Origin: Rhodococcoides trifolii
GTDB lineage: Bacteria > Actinomycetota > Actinomycetes > Mycobacteriales > Mycobacteriaceae
DNA: 64,000 bases
Direction: 5' to 3'
Assembly (NCBI RefSeq): GCF_014635345.1
Contig: NZ_BMCU01000004.1
Location: 372,001 to 436,000 of the forward strand
The notes below the pieces were generated by a model that did not search any database, had not been told where the DNA came from, and was given only the letters and a program-made list of their open reading frames with translations. Positions 1 through 9,265 of this stretch are shown in pieces. The translations under genes were made by a program, and so were the position numbers. Positions within the stretch are counted from its first letter, which is position 1. Each line of letters starts with the position of its first letter.

Positions 1-1
1 C

Positions 2-607
2 CGAGAGTTCGCGGCGCGCAACGCCGAAACCATCCTCAGTGCCGCGAAGGATCCGGCGGCGATGAAGAGCTTCCGCGACGACATTCGGCTGCGGATGGAG
101 AAGGCGGGGCGCGACCCCGACAGCTGCAAGATCATGTTCATCACCCAACCGGTGCTTGCGGATACGGACTCGGACGCTCGGGCGAAAGTCGAGCGCATGA
201 CGGCAGATGTCGATTCGCGGATCGAGTCGGCACTCGGGCACATCTCGGCACTCACCGAAATCGACCTGTCCACCTATGAACTCGACGAAGAGTTCCCCGA
301 GCTGAGCACCAACGGGCACCGCACGACACTCGGGGACTTTCTCTCCTACGGCAACACACCTCGCCAGGCCGCGCTCGGCTGGTCGATGAAGAACGTTCAC
401 TACGTCGGGACGCCGGACACCGTGGCCGAACAGATGGGCGAGACGATGGACTTCGTCGGCGGAGACGGTTTCCTGATCACCGGCAGCATCGGCCGGCGGT
501 ACGTCGGGGAGATCACCGAGGGTCTCGTACCCGCGCTGCAGCGTCGCGGTCTCGTACGCAGCGAGTACGAGCACGACCAGTTTCGCGACAACCTCCTGTC
601 CTACTGA
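2..607 (+). CDS. LLM-class flavin monooxygenase, NtaA/SnaA/DszA family (5'-truncated by window)
   Basis: Only the carboxy-terminal 201 residues are visible; the frame is open from base 2, so the gene begins before the window. The family (nitrilotriacetate, pristinamycin IIA and dibenzothiophene-sulfone monooxygenases; luciferase-like TIM barrels) uses reduced FMN from a separate reductase to oxygenate organic substrates. The segment matches its neighbour at 3161-4489: both carry ELSTNGHRTTL, a VGTPDTVA-QM segment, DGFL-TG and end in RDNLL. The substrate cannot be told from sequence. It ends TGATG, so its stop overlaps the MFS start by one base, indicating one operon with the transporter and the following paralogues. 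Confidence 0.9.
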   Translation, partial: REFAARNAETILSAAKDPAAMKSFRDDIRLRMEKAGRDPDSCKIMFITQPVLADTDSDARAKVERMTADVDSRIESALGHISALTEIDLSTYELDEEFPELSTNGHRTTLGDFLSYGNTPRQAALGWSMKNVHYVGTPDTVAEQMGETMDFVGGDGFLITGSIGRRYVGEITEGLVPALQRRGLVRSEYEHDQFRDNLLSY

Positions 608-2004
608 TGAAGGTTCTGCGACGGAAGTCCGTGGTACCGGGACCGGTGTACGCGTTGGCGTTCGTCAACGTGTGCATCGGTCTCGGCTACGGAGTCATCG
701 CACCGGTGATTCCGGTCTTCGCGCGCGATTTCGGCGTCAGCGATCTCGCGGCATCCTCCGTCGTCAGCATTTACGCGTTCACCCGTGTGCTCGCGTCCTT
801 CGGAGCCAGCCGGCTGCTGGTGCGCTTCGACGAACGGGCGGTCCTCACCGCCGGTCTGCTCCTCGCAGCAGCGTCGTCCCTCGCGGCAGCGTTCGCACCG
901 ACGTTCCTCGCCCTGCTGCTGCTGCGGGCGGTCGGCGGGATCGGTACCGCGATGTTCACCGTCTCGGGTCAGCAATTGCTGTTCCGCTACAGCTCGCCGG
1001 GCACGGGTGGGCGGACCGCCTCGGTGTTCCAGTCGGGCTTCCTGATCGGCGGCGTGCTCGGGCCGGTCATCGGCGGTGCCGTGGCCCTGTTGTCGCTGCG
1101 CGCACCGTTTCTCACCCACGCTGTCGCTCTCGTCGTCGGCGCGATGATCCTGTGGTTCGCGTTCCGGTCGAGCGACCGCATGGACGTCGCCGCCGGTATT
1201 GCACACGATCCGACGGCGCGACCGGAGCGGATGCCGTTGCGAGTCGCATTGCGCCATCGCGGCTTTCGGGCGGCCGTCGCGTCGAACTTCGCGAACGGAT
1301 GGGTCGGGAACGGAGTGCGCTTCACCCTCGTGCCGCTCTTCGTGGCGTCGGTACTCGGGGCCAGTCCGTTCGTCTCGGGCGTGGTCCTGATGGTCGGAGC
1401 CGTCGTGCAGATCGTCGTCGTCAAACCGGCAGGCCGCCTCGTCGACAGCTGGGGCCGTCGACCGATGCTCGCGTTCGGGGCTGTTCTCATCCTGGCCGGA
1501 ATCATCACTCTCGCTGCCGTTCCCACCCTGGAAGTACTGATCCTGACCATGGTGCTGTGGGGTGTCGGCGGTACCTGCGCCATGGTCGCGAGCGCCGCCA
1601 CCGTCGGCGAGGTCCTGGACGGACGGGGCGGAAGCCCGATCGCGATCTACCAGGTCGTATTCGACGTCGGCACCATGCTCGGACCGCTGGTGGCCGGCGC
1701 GGTCGCTGCTCGTTCGTCCTACTCGCTCGCGTTCGCCGCCGGTATCCCGGTCGCAGCACTGGCCGCCGTACTGGCTCTGCGCCCGTGGCGCACCCCCGAC
1801 CATCCCGAGCCCCGCTCCCCACGCTCTGCGTCTCACGGAAAAGAGGACCCATGTCAGACCCCTTCACCCTCGGGTGGTTCACCAACTATCTCGTCCCCGA
1901 CTGGACCGGTCCCTGGGCCGGAACGGGCGGAACCGATTGGGCCGACGGCTCTTTCGCTGTCGACGTCGTGCGCAAGCTCGAACGGGCGGGAATCGACTTC
2001 GTGA
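607..2004 (+). CDS. MFS transporter
   Basis: Major facilitator carrier of about 465 residues with roughly twelve hydrophobic segments and the loop between the two halves near residue 200. It starts on the last base of the preceding monooxygenase stop and probably moves the substrate or product of the monooxygenases around it. The odd point is its 3' end: membrane segments finish near base 1790 (LALRPW) but the frame stays open to 2004, running 154 nt into the next gene, whose own start at 1851 has a purine-rich site (ggaaaagagga) before it. The last ~55 residues are a Ser/Pro-rich shadow of that gene, so either a stop codon was lost or the overlap is real. Family certain, specificity unknown. 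Confidence 0.88.
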   Translation: MKVLRRKSVVPGPVYALAFVNVCIGLGYGVIAPVIPVFARDFGVSDLAASSVVSIYAFTRVLASFGASRLLVRFDERAVLTAGLLLAAASSLAAAFAPTFLALLLLRAVGGIGTAMFTVSGQQLLFRYSSPGTGGRTASVFQSGFLIGGVLGPVIGGAVALLSLRAPFLTHAVALVVGAMILWFAFRSSDRMDVAAGIAHDPTARPERMPLRVALRHRGFRAAVASNFANGWVGNGVRFTLVPLFVASVLGASPFVSGVVLMVGAVVQIVVVKPAGRLVDSWGRRPMLAFGAVLILAGIITLAAVPTLEVLILTMVLWGVGGTCAMVASAATVGEVLDGRGGSPIAIYQVVFDVGTMLGPLVAGAVAARSSYSLAFAAGIPVAALAAVLALRPWRTPDHPEPRSPRSASHGKEDPCQTPSPSGGSPTISSPTGPVPGPERAEPIGPTALSLSTSCASSNGRESTS

Positions 2005-3164
2005 TGCTCGAGGACTCGACCGCCCTGACCGACATCTACGGCGGCACGTTCGAACAGGAGCTGAAGTGGACGCCGCGCGCGCCCAAACACGACCCCATGG
2101 CGCTGGCATCACGGCTGGCGTACGAGACGGACCAGATCGGCATCGTCGTCACCGCCTCGACCAGCTTCTACCCACCGTTCCTGCTGACGCGTCTGCTGTC
2201 GACGCTCGACCATCTCACCCGCGGGCGGATGGGCTGGAACATCGTCACCTCGACCGGTGACCGCGCCGCCCAGAATTTCGGGCACGACCGGCTCCCGCTA
2301 CACGACGAGCGTTATGCCATCGCCGAGGAATTCGTCGATGTCGCCAATGCGTTGTGGGCGTCCTGGGACGCGGACGCGGCGTCTCCGATCACGGCCGGCC
2401 TCGAGTCCTACGTCGATCACACGAAGGTGCGCACGATCGATCACGACGGTCCGCACTTCTCGGTGCGCGGCCCCCTCAACACGTTGCCGAGCCCGCAGGG
2501 CAAACCTGTACTGTGCCAAGCCGGCGCGTCACCGGCCGGCATCGAGCTCGCCGCGCGCGTGTCGGATCTGGTCGTGGCCGCGCCGAAGGGACGCGCCGCG
2601 ATGCGTGAGTACCGCAACAAGATTCGTGCTCGCGCGGCCGACTTCGGTCGCGACCCCGACGACATCAAGGTTCTCTACATGGTCACCCCGATCCTCGGCG
2701 AGTCCGAGGACGACGCGAAGCGCAATGCGGAGCGGTACTACGAACCCACGGACGCGGCGATCGCGCGTCGGCTGATCATGCTGTCCGGTGACATCGACTT
2801 CTCGCAGCTGGACGTCGACAAGCCCATTCCGGACGATCTGACCACCGAGGCGAGTACGAGCATTCTCGAAAACCTGCGCACCTGGGCGAACGGCCGCACC
2901 ATCCGCGAGACGATTGCCGAGGAACGCACCGAGTCCCTGCGTCTGCTCGGCACCCCCGAAACCGTGGCGGACGAGATGCAATCGGTGATGGACGACGTCG
3001 GCGGAGACGGATTCCTGTTCTTCGGCGGGGGAGGCGGCGTGCTCAACCGACGCTACGTCGACGACGTCTGCGACGGGCTACTGCCGGAGTTGAGGCGCCG
3101 CGGGTTGGCCGGCACCGGCTACCGAGGTACCAACCTCCGCGAGCACCTGGCGGGTGCGCGATGA
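1851..3164 (+). CDS. LLM-class flavin monooxygenase, NtaA/SnaA/DszA family
   Basis: Complete 437-residue paralogue, the usual family length. Visible hallmarks are LEDS then DIYGGT (residues 53-66), the TSFYPP-LL-R strand, STLDHLTRGR, the AAQNFG-D block followed by HDERY, and the late LGTPETVADEM segment that closes the flavin site. It starts at ATG 1851 just after ggaaaagagga inside the long MFS frame. Its last four bases overlap the next paralogue (ATGA). It should work with an FMN reductase, and none is encoded in the window. Cytosolic; substrate unknown. Confidence 0.92.
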   Translation: MSDPFTLGWFTNYLVPDWTGPWAGTGGTDWADGSFAVDVVRKLERAGIDFVMLEDSTALTDIYGGTFEQELKWTPRAPKHDPMALASRLAYETDQIGIVVTASTSFYPPFLLTRLLSTLDHLTRGRMGWNIVTSTGDRAAQNFGHDRLPLHDERYAIAEEFVDVANALWASWDADAASPITAGLESYVDHTKVRTIDHDGPHFSVRGPLNTLPSPQGKPVLCQAGASPAGIELAARVSDLVVAAPKGRAAMREYRNKIRARAADFGRDPDDIKVLYMVTPILGESEDDAKRNAERYYEPTDAAIARRLIMLSGDIDFSQLDVDKPIPDDLTTEASTSILENLRTWANGRTIRETIAEERTESLRLLGTPETVADEMQSVMDDVGGDGFLFFGGGGGVLNRRYVDDVCDGLLPELRRRGLAGTGYRGTNLREHLAGAR

Positions 3165-4489
3165 GCACTCCGAAGATCCACCTCGGATGGTTCACCAGCT
3201 TCCGCCCGCCCGTGTGGACGTCGCACTGGACCGGCTCGGACGCCGACACCTGGGCCGACGGACGGTTCCACGTGGAGATGGCGCGCGCGTTGGAGCGGGC
3301 CGGGTTCGACTATCTGATGCTGGAGGACTCGTCGATGGTGTCCGACATCTACGGCGGCACCACCGAATTCGATCTCGCCAAAGCGCAGTACGCACCGAAG
3401 CACGACCCGGTGGCGCTGGTGCCGATGCTCGCCGCCGCGACCACCCGGCTCGGCATCGTCACCACGATGTCGACCAGTTTCTATCCCCCGTATCTGCTTG
3501 CCCGCGTAGTGTCCACCATGGATCACATGTCCCACGGACGCGTGGGGTGGAACGTCGTGACCTCCAGCGAGGACCGGGCCGCCCAGAACTTTGGCATGGA
3601 CGCGCTGCCGCCGCACGACGAACGGTACGAGCGCGCAGAGGAATTCGTCGGTGCCGTCGACGCACTGTGGACGTCGTGGGAGCCCGATGCGCTGGTGATG
3701 AACCAGGAGACGCACGTCTACGTCGACCACACGAAGGTGCACGACGCGAATTACGTCGGCAAGTACCACCGCACCCGCGGGCCGCTGAACACACTGCCGA
3801 TGCCACAGGGACGACCGGTGATCTGTCAGGCCGGAGGGTCTCCACGCGGCCGCGCGTTCGCAGCGCAGAACGCCGACACCATCATCTGTCAGGCGCAGGG
3901 TATCGAGGCGATGAAGGCATATCGCGACGACGTGCGTGCCATGGCCGACGCCGCCGGCAGAGACCCGAACTCGATCAAGATTCTCTACATAGTCTCTCCC
4001 GTACTCGGTGAAACCGACCGGGAAGCAAAGGAATTGGATGAACGGTCCCGCGCGGCCACCGACGGTCGCGTGCACTCCGCACTCGCCCATATATCGGCGG
4101 TGACCGGCAACGATCTGTCGACGCTGGACATCGACGCACCGCCGCCGGAGCTGACCACCAACGGGCACCGCACCACCCTCGCCGACTTCCTCGCCGGGTC
4201 CGGAGGCAGCAAGAACAACGAGGACGGGACGCCGAAGACGTTGCGGCAGCTAGCTGCCACGTGGTCGATCACGTCGGTGCCGCTCGTCGGTACCCCGGAC
4301 ACCGTTGCCGGACAGATGGAAGACGTCATCGACGCGGTGGGCGGGGACGGATTCCTGATGACCGGACGGCTGGGTCGCCGGTACTACACCGAGGTGACGG
4401 ACGGCCTCGTCCCCGCGCTGCAACGGCGCGGCCTCGTACGGACGGCGTACGCCCACGAACAGTTCCGCGACAACCTCTTGGACTTCTGA
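3161..4489 (+). CDS. LLM-class flavin monooxygenase, NtaA/SnaA/DszA family
   Basis: Third tandem paralogue, 442 residues, overlapping the preceding gene by 4 nt (translational coupling). It has LEDSSMVSDIYGGT, TSFYPPYLLAR, STMDHMSHGR, AAQNFGMD and HDERY. It is the closest relative of the truncated gene at the window start: both keep the ELTTNGHRTTL/ELSTNGHRTTL block and the RDNLL tail, whereas the 1851 gene lacks them. This copy has an extra loop rich in G, S and N (around residues 347-356) between those blocks. This suggests stepwise duplication. Substrate not inferable. Confidence 0.92.
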   Translation: MSTPKIHLGWFTSFRPPVWTSHWTGSDADTWADGRFHVEMARALERAGFDYLMLEDSSMVSDIYGGTTEFDLAKAQYAPKHDPVALVPMLAAATTRLGIVTTMSTSFYPPYLLARVVSTMDHMSHGRVGWNVVTSSEDRAAQNFGMDALPPHDERYERAEEFVGAVDALWTSWEPDALVMNQETHVYVDHTKVHDANYVGKYHRTRGPLNTLPMPQGRPVICQAGGSPRGRAFAAQNADTIICQAQGIEAMKAYRDDVRAMADAAGRDPNSIKILYIVSPVLGETDREAKELDERSRAATDGRVHSALAHISAVTGNDLSTLDIDAPPPELTTNGHRTTLADFLAGSGGSKNNEDGTPKTLRQLAATWSITSVPLVGTPDTVAGQMEDVIDAVGGDGFLMTGRLGRRYYTEVTDGLVPALQRRGLVRTAYAHEQFRDNLLDF

Positions 4490-4514
4490 TGTCCTCCACG
4501 AAAGGCGTTCTCCC

Positions 4515-5810
4515 ATGATGCATCTCGGATGGTTTCTGACCACAGGGTTCGGGGTCTACGGCTGGAATCAGCCGTGGTCCGGCAACAGCGCCGATGACGT
4601 CGGCCGGCCGGACCTGTTCGTAGACGCCGCACGCAGCCTCGAGCGGGCGGGGTTCGACTTCATGATGCTCGAGGATTCCTCGGTGCTGCCGGACGTGTTC
4701 CGCGGGACTTTCGAGAGTTCGGTTCGACGCGGAACGACGGTGCGGTTCGATCCGATGCCGCTGGTCCCGCTCATCGCTGCGGCGACGGAGCGCATCGGCA
4801 TCGTCGCCACCGTCGCGACCACCTTCTATCCGCCGTTTCTCGCGGCGCGTTTGTTCGCGACTTTGGACCACCTGACCAAGGGTCGGGTCGGAATCAATCT
4901 CGTCACCGCCAGCGCAGACGGTGCGGCCCAGAACTACGGCCTGGACAAACAGATCGAGCACGGACTGCGGTACGAGATGGCGGACGAATGGGTCGACGTC
5001 GTCACGCAACTGTGGTCGTCGTGGGACGAGGACGCAGTCGTCGCCGATCCCGCCTCCGGGGTGTTCGCCGACCACGAGAAGATCCACACCGTCGACTTCG
5101 ACGGCACCTACTACAAGTCCCGCGGGCCGCTGAACCTGCCGATGGGACCTCAGCAGGGTCGTCCGGTGATCTGCCAAGCGGGTGGCTCGCCCGCCGGAAA
5201 GAATTTCGGCGCCAAGCACGCTGACACGATCCTGTCGATGGTCAAGGGCGTCGACGCCATGCACGAGTTCCGCGCCGACATCAGCCGGCGACTGATCGAT
5301 GCCGGGCGCAAACCCGACGACGCGAAGGTGATGTTCCTGGTCAACCCGATCCTCGGTGACACCGACGAGGAAGCTCGCGCCAAGCGAGATCGGTTGCGCG
5401 CGCAGCAGAGAGAGAACATCGATGGCGTCCTGGCCGCGATGTCGTACTTCTCGAGCACCGACTTCTCCCAGTTCGATCTCGACGCCCCGGTGCCCGACCT
5501 GACTCGGTTCAACGGGCACAAGAGCACCCTCGAGGACATGGCCAAGTCCGGTAAGACCTTGCGAGAGATCGCGTTGAACTACAAGACCATCGAGTCGATG
5601 GAGTTGGTCGGTACCCCGGATTCTGTTGCGGCACAGATGGACGAAGCGATGGAGGAGATCGGGGGCGACGGGTTCCTGATCGCCTCGCAGGTGACCCGCA
5701 AGGCCGTCGCCGAGATCGCCGACGGGCTCGCACCGGCACTGCGCAAACGTGGTGCGATTCGTGACGGGTACTCGAAGCCCACCTTCCGCGAGAACCTCAC
5801 CGCGTTCTGA
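4515..5810 (+). CDS. LLM-class flavin monooxygenase, NtaA/SnaA/DszA family
   Basis: Fourth family member (431 residues), beginning 25 nt after the previous stop behind a gaaagg site. The LEDSS motif is kept but the next block is DVFRGT rather than DIYGGT, and HDERY is replaced by HGLRY, so it is the most divergent of the four. The TTFYPPFLAAR and TLDHLTKGR blocks are intact. It is the last gene of the run and stops 7 nt before the convergent GntR gene. A different substrate from its neighbours is possible but not shown. Confidence 0.92.
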   Translation: MMHLGWFLTTGFGVYGWNQPWSGNSADDVGRPDLFVDAARSLERAGFDFMMLEDSSVLPDVFRGTFESSVRRGTTVRFDPMPLVPLIAAATERIGIVATVATTFYPPFLAARLFATLDHLTKGRVGINLVTASADGAAQNYGLDKQIEHGLRYEMADEWVDVVTQLWSSWDEDAVVADPASGVFADHEKIHTVDFDGTYYKSRGPLNLPMGPQQGRPVICQAGGSPAGKNFGAKHADTILSMVKGVDAMHEFRADISRRLIDAGRKPDDAKVMFLVNPILGDTDEEARAKRDRLRAQQRENIDGVLAAMSYFSSTDFSQFDLDAPVPDLTRFNGHKSTLEDMAKSGKTLREIALNYKTIESMELVGTPDSVAAQMDEAMEEIGGDGFLIASQVTRKAVAEIADGLAPALRKRGAIRDGYSKPTFRENLTAF

Positions 5811-5817
5811 TTGTTCG

Positions 5818-6666
5818 CTACGGAGATGCGGCCGTGGTGGCGAGGGTCGAGCCGACGATTGCCACCCGGTCCGCGCGGAAGTGGGTGTAGCTGAGCTCCG
5901 ACGGTGCGCCGGCCGAGTTCCGAGTGATCAACTCGCGGAGCAGAACCGGTGCCCCGACGGGCATGTCCAGTAGCTCTGCAGCGCGCTCCTGACACGAAAT
6001 CGCTTCGACCACATAGTCGCTGCCTCCGTAAGCGCTTCCGAACAATCGCTCGTGAACGACCGAAATCGGCGGGAACTCCGTGTGGTTGCTCTCGATCAGC
6101 TGCGAGAACTCCTCAGCCGTGGCGTCCGTCATGCAGTACCCGACGCGGAGATACAGTGGTTGGCCGCCCATTCGCCCGAGTTGCTCGAGAAGCAACACCG
6201 AGTCCGTGTCGGCTCCGAGAAGTCGTTGCAGCACAGCAGGTGCGCTGATACGGCTGATCTCTAGAGTGTCCACGGTGAGCCGTCCCTCGTCCGGTGTTCC
6301 CGCCCATGCACGTGGTCCGACCTCACCGTCGTGCACGGCGACGATGTCGTGGACCACAGAGGTACCAGCTCGTCGGGCGCGCACCAGTACGCCGTCTTCG
6401 GCGAGCATCTGCAGGGCTTTGCGTACGGCGTTGCGTGTGGCGCCGAGTGATTCGATCAGGTGCTGCTCGGAGAGCGTCTGATCGTGCGGCATGGTGCCGC
6501 GCCGGATTCCTGCTCTGATCAACTCGTACACCCGTCGAGGGGACGTGACGAACTTGTCAGCTCGGTCACTTTGTGCGCGCACGTATTTCGCCCGATGTTC
6601 TTCGGCCTGCCTGCGGAGGTGAGCTGCGAGAGTGGCCGAGTCGTCGTCCGGGAAGGGGCGGGTCAT
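5818..6666 (-). CDS. GntR-family regulator with UTRA effector domain
   Basis: 282-residue transcription factor. The winged helix covers about residues 40-105, with the GntR pattern LSEQHLIESLGATRNAVRKAL followed by the wing GVLVRARRAG. The carboxy half resembles the UTRA (HutC-type) ligand domain, including LLRELITRN and the final S-L-YTHFRAD. An upstream in-frame ATG exists at 6858, but the region between is Arg-rich; ATG 6666 has aaagg about 10 nt before it and was chosen. It converges on the monooxygenase operon and diverges from the ABC gene at 6955, so it may control either. The effector is unknown. Confidence 0.85.
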   Translation of the reverse strand: MTRPFPDDDSATLAAHLRRQAEEHRAKYVRAQSDRADKFVTSPRRVYELIRAGIRRGTMPHDQTLSEQHLIESLGATRNAVRKALQMLAEDGVLVRARRAGTSVVHDIVAVHDGEVGPRAWAGTPDEGRLTVDTLEISRISAPAVLQRLLGADTDSVLLLEQLGRMGGQPLYLRVGYCMTDATAEEFSQLIESNHTEFPPISVVHERLFGSAYGGSDYVVEAISCQERAAELLDMPVGAPVLLRELITRNSAGAPSELSYTHFRADRVAIVGSTLATTAASP

Positions 6667-6954
6667 TCGGGGCGGCCTTTCGTTCGTGCGCGGAGGGTGT
6701 GATTCGACTCGGTGAGTCCTCGGCTGAACGCGACCCTGCAGGCAGCACGTGCGAAGCAGTCTAGCGATCGTACGTGTGAGTCGGCGACGCCTACGGCGGC
6801 GCAGTGTGGCGTCCGATCGGCGAAAGTCCAGCTCAGAGGGGTGCGCAGCAGGCGTCATGGGTGCGTAATGAAGTGTTTACGGCTGAGGTCGCTTCGGGAA
6901 ACACCGTTCCCGCACGATAGTGTTCGTGACCGATTCGACGACCCTGGAGATCCG

Positions 6955-7869
6955 ATGACGACGACGGCAGAGCGCGACGCGGTGTCGAACAGACTGCGAG
7001 ACAACGAGATCGATCATTCAACGGCACTGGATTCGCGGTCGCTCCTGAGCGTCGAGGATCTCACGGTGACCTACGGTCAGGGCGACGACGCGTTCGTCGC
7101 CGTCGACGGTGTGACCTTCGACATCGCGCCCGGCGAGCGGATTGCCCTCGTCGGTGAATCTGGATCCGGAAAGTCGACACTGGCTATGACTATTGCTGGT
7201 CTGATCGGCCCGTCGTCCGGCGCGCATATCGTGTCGACGCGGCTCGACTTCGACGGCGTCTCCCGACGCTCGCCTACGGGGGTAGGCCTGCCGAAGCGCA
7301 CCGACGGTATCGCCATGGTGTTCCAGGATGCGATGACGGCCCTTGACCCGGTATGGACCATCGGTGGTCAGTTCAAGCACGTTCTCTCCGGCGCCGGCGT
7401 CCATCGGCGCTCCGAGCAGCGCGACCTCACGCGGCACTGGCTCACCAAGGTGGGCTTGATCGATACCAAGCGGGTCATGAAGAGCCGCCCCTACGAGCTG
7501 TCCGGCGGTATGAGGCAGCGGGTCATGACCGCCCTGGCCCTCTGCGGATCACCTCGACTGCTCATCGCGGACGAACCGACGAGCGCGCTCGATGCATCGC
7601 TGGCACGCGGATCCATGGAACTCTTGCAACAACTCACCCACGAGCAGGGCACTGCGCTCCTCGTGGTCAGCCACGACATCAAGCTGTGCCTGGAATTCTC
7701 CGACACCATGCTGGTGATGTACCGCGGGCGCTTGGTCGAGCAGGCCGCCTCGTCGACCATCGTCGCTACCGCGGAGCACCCGTACACGAAGGGACTTCTC
7801 GGCTGCATCCCGACGCTCGCGAACCGATCGGCAGATCGGCTCCCCGTGCTGGCCGATTTCATGCGCTGA
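6955..7869 (+). CDS. ABC transporter ATP-binding protein, oligopeptide/nickel (DppD/OppD) type
   Basis: 304-residue ATPase with Walker A GESGSGKST (67-75), a Q-loop VFQDAMTALDP (about 120), signature LSGGMRQRV (about 183) and Walker B LLIADEPTSALD (about 201), followed by the H-loop SHD. HPYTKGLL near the end is typical of the dipeptide/oligopeptide subfamily; the usual Cys-rich extension after it is short. Start ATG 6955 follows ggaga by 5 nt. No permease, solute-binding protein or partner ATPase lies on either side, so it is either an orphan remnant or supplies a transporter encoded elsewhere. It is followed immediately by a 42-bp palindromic element. Confidence 0.88.
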   Translation: MTTTAERDAVSNRLRDNEIDHSTALDSRSLLSVEDLTVTYGQGDDAFVAVDGVTFDIAPGERIALVGESGSGKSTLAMTIAGLIGPSSGAHIVSTRLDFDGVSRRSPTGVGLPKRTDGIAMVFQDAMTALDPVWTIGGQFKHVLSGAGVHRRSEQRDLTRHWLTKVGLIDTKRVMKSRPYELSGGMRQRVMTALALCGSPRLLIADEPTSALDASLARGSMELLQQLTHEQGTALLVVSHDIKLCLEFSDTMLVMYRGRLVEQAASSTIVATAEHPYTKGLLGCIPTLANRSADRLPVLADFMR

Positions 7870-7875
7870 CGCACA

Positions 7876-7917
7876 CGGGCGTGAAAAGGAGTGCTCATGG
7901 ACTCTTTTTCACACCCG
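7876..7917. repeat. Palindromic element, family 1, copy A (42 bp)
   Basis: Arms 7876-7892 (CGGGCGTGAAAAGGAGT) and 7901-7917 (ACTCTTTTTCACACCCG) with an 8-nt loop. Same length and arm sequence as copies at 14108, 28446 and 59793. It begins 7 nt after the ABC gene stop and could also act as a terminator hairpin. Confidence 0.85.
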
Positions 7918-8002
7918 ACTTGTGGAGTGCACCAGTTCCGCCACCCGTTTTACGTTGACTTCTCATCGTCCCTCGTAGCCTGTTCGGCAAACTCCGGGCC
8001 GA

Positions 8003-8008
8003 TATTCT
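8003..8008 (+). promoter_or_regulatory. Candidate -10 box, leaderless start of the 8015 gene
   Basis: TATTCT ends 6 nt before the GTG start; no purine-rich ribosome site is visible, so transcription probably begins at or next to the start codon. Confidence 0.55.
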
Positions 8009-8014
8009 GAGTCG

Positions 8015-9265
8015 GTGGAAAACGAGTCCGACCTGGCGTACGCAGGGGAGCGCCGGACCGAACGCGGTTCCTACGACGTGCTCCTCGATCCGGTGCACGG
8101 CTCCGCTATGCCGCAGGGATACACGGTCTACTTCATCCCGGACAACCCCGAGGAACTCGCCGAACCGGAACCGGTCGTCCATGTTGTTCGCGAGCGCGCG
8201 ACGCAGGAAAGGGTGTTCCAGGAGTCGACGGCACCCGTAATCGAGGCGCCTGAGCCTGAACCCGAGGACACGCCGGAGAACGATTACTCCTTCACAGACG
8301 TCGCCGAACCAGTGATCACGGCGGAGCTCGTGACCACAGCCGAACCCGTCATCACGGCCGAGCCGGTCCCCACTCCCGAACCCGTCATCACGGCCGAGCC
8401 GGTTCCCACTCCCGAACCGGAACTCCCCGCCTGGATGCTCACGACTGGGTGGACGCCTCCGCAGCCGCCCATCGACGCACCACTGGCCGTCCCGGTGCCC
8501 GAGCCCAGCGAGCCCGAGCCGATCGTCGTCGAGCCCGAGCCCGAGCCCGCCGAGCCCGAGCCGATCGTCGCCGAGCCAGTGTCGATTGAGCCGCAGCCGG
8601 TAGTCCCCGAGCCCGTTCGCACGCCGGAGCCGGCCCCTTTGACGAAGCCGGTCCCCGTGACCCCGCTTGTCGTCGAGCCCGCCCCGCAAGTGGACCGTCC
8701 TCGTCGCTCGCAGCACCGCAAACCCGACGCTGCACCGACGCGTTCTCGGTCGACTCCAAGCCCGCGGCCCCCGAAATCACCTGCAGTCGAACCCCCGACC
8801 GTAGTCACCGTCGTTGCAGAACCAGAGCTCCGTTCGAAGCACGCCCAGCCGAATCCCCCTACCGTCAGGCGCCGAATCACCACGGTTCGGCTGGCTGCCC
8901 TGGGGGCGCTCGTCGTCGTGATCGCCGGTGTTTACGTGGTGTCGCGGCCGTCGGACGAATCGGGGACGACCGGCGCCCGGGCCAGCAGTTACTCGGGTGG
9001 ACCGGTGACGACTACGGTCCCGACTGTGCCTGTGCCGCTGTCGAATCCGGAGATCACCGGTTCCGTCGTCTACAACGACGGTTCCACACTGGTGATCGTC
9101 CAGGCCGGACTGAACGAGATGACGGTGGAGACCGACGCGTCGACCCGGGTGGTCGGCACGGACGAGACGGTTGCGGAACTTGCTGTGGGACAGGAGATCC
9201 TGGTTCAGGGCATCCGCACCATGGCCGGAACCTACTTGGCGCAGACGATCACGATGCAGCAGTAG
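8015..9265 (+). CDS. Pro/Glu-rich single-span membrane protein with exported DUF5666-like domain
   Basis: 416 residues starting with GTG. Residues about 60-270 are low-complexity repeats of EPEP, EPVITAEPVPTP and related units, with a basic stretch before one membrane span near 292-313 (LAALGALVVVIAGVYVVS). The final ~75 residues (ITGSVVYNDGSTLVIVQAG to IRTMAGTYLAQTITM) look like a small beta domain resembling DUF5666, also seen at the end of the protein at 12699-13544. Predicted topology is cytosolic repeat region with exported carboxy domain. The long PE tract may act as a spacer. It overlaps the convergent EAL gene by 17 nt. Function unknown. Confidence 0.7.
   Translation: MENESDLAYAGERRTERGSYDVLLDPVHGSAMPQGYTVYFIPDNPEELAEPEPVVHVVRERATQERVFQESTAPVIEAPEPEPEDTPENDYSFTDVAEPVITAELVTTAEPVITAEPVPTPEPVITAEPVPTPEPELPAWMLTTGWTPPQPPIDAPLAVPVPEPSEPEPIVVEPEPEPAEPEPIVAEPVSIEPQPVVPEPVRTPEPAPLTKPVPVTPLVVEPAPQVDRPRRSQHRKPDAAPTRSRSTPSPRPPKSPAVEPPTVVTVVAEPELRSKHAQPNPPTVRRRITTVRLAALGALVVVIAGVYVVSRPSDESGTTGARASSYSGGPVTTTVPTVPVPLSNPEITGSVVYNDGSTLVIVQAGLNEMTVETDASTRVVGTDETVAELAVGQEILVQGIRTMAGTYLAQTITMQQ

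Noticed and set aside
601-1836. A 411-codon open frame opposite the MFS gene
   Set aside because: Shadow of a high-GC coding region, very rich in Arg, Asp and His, no motif; the + strand has a clear transporter.
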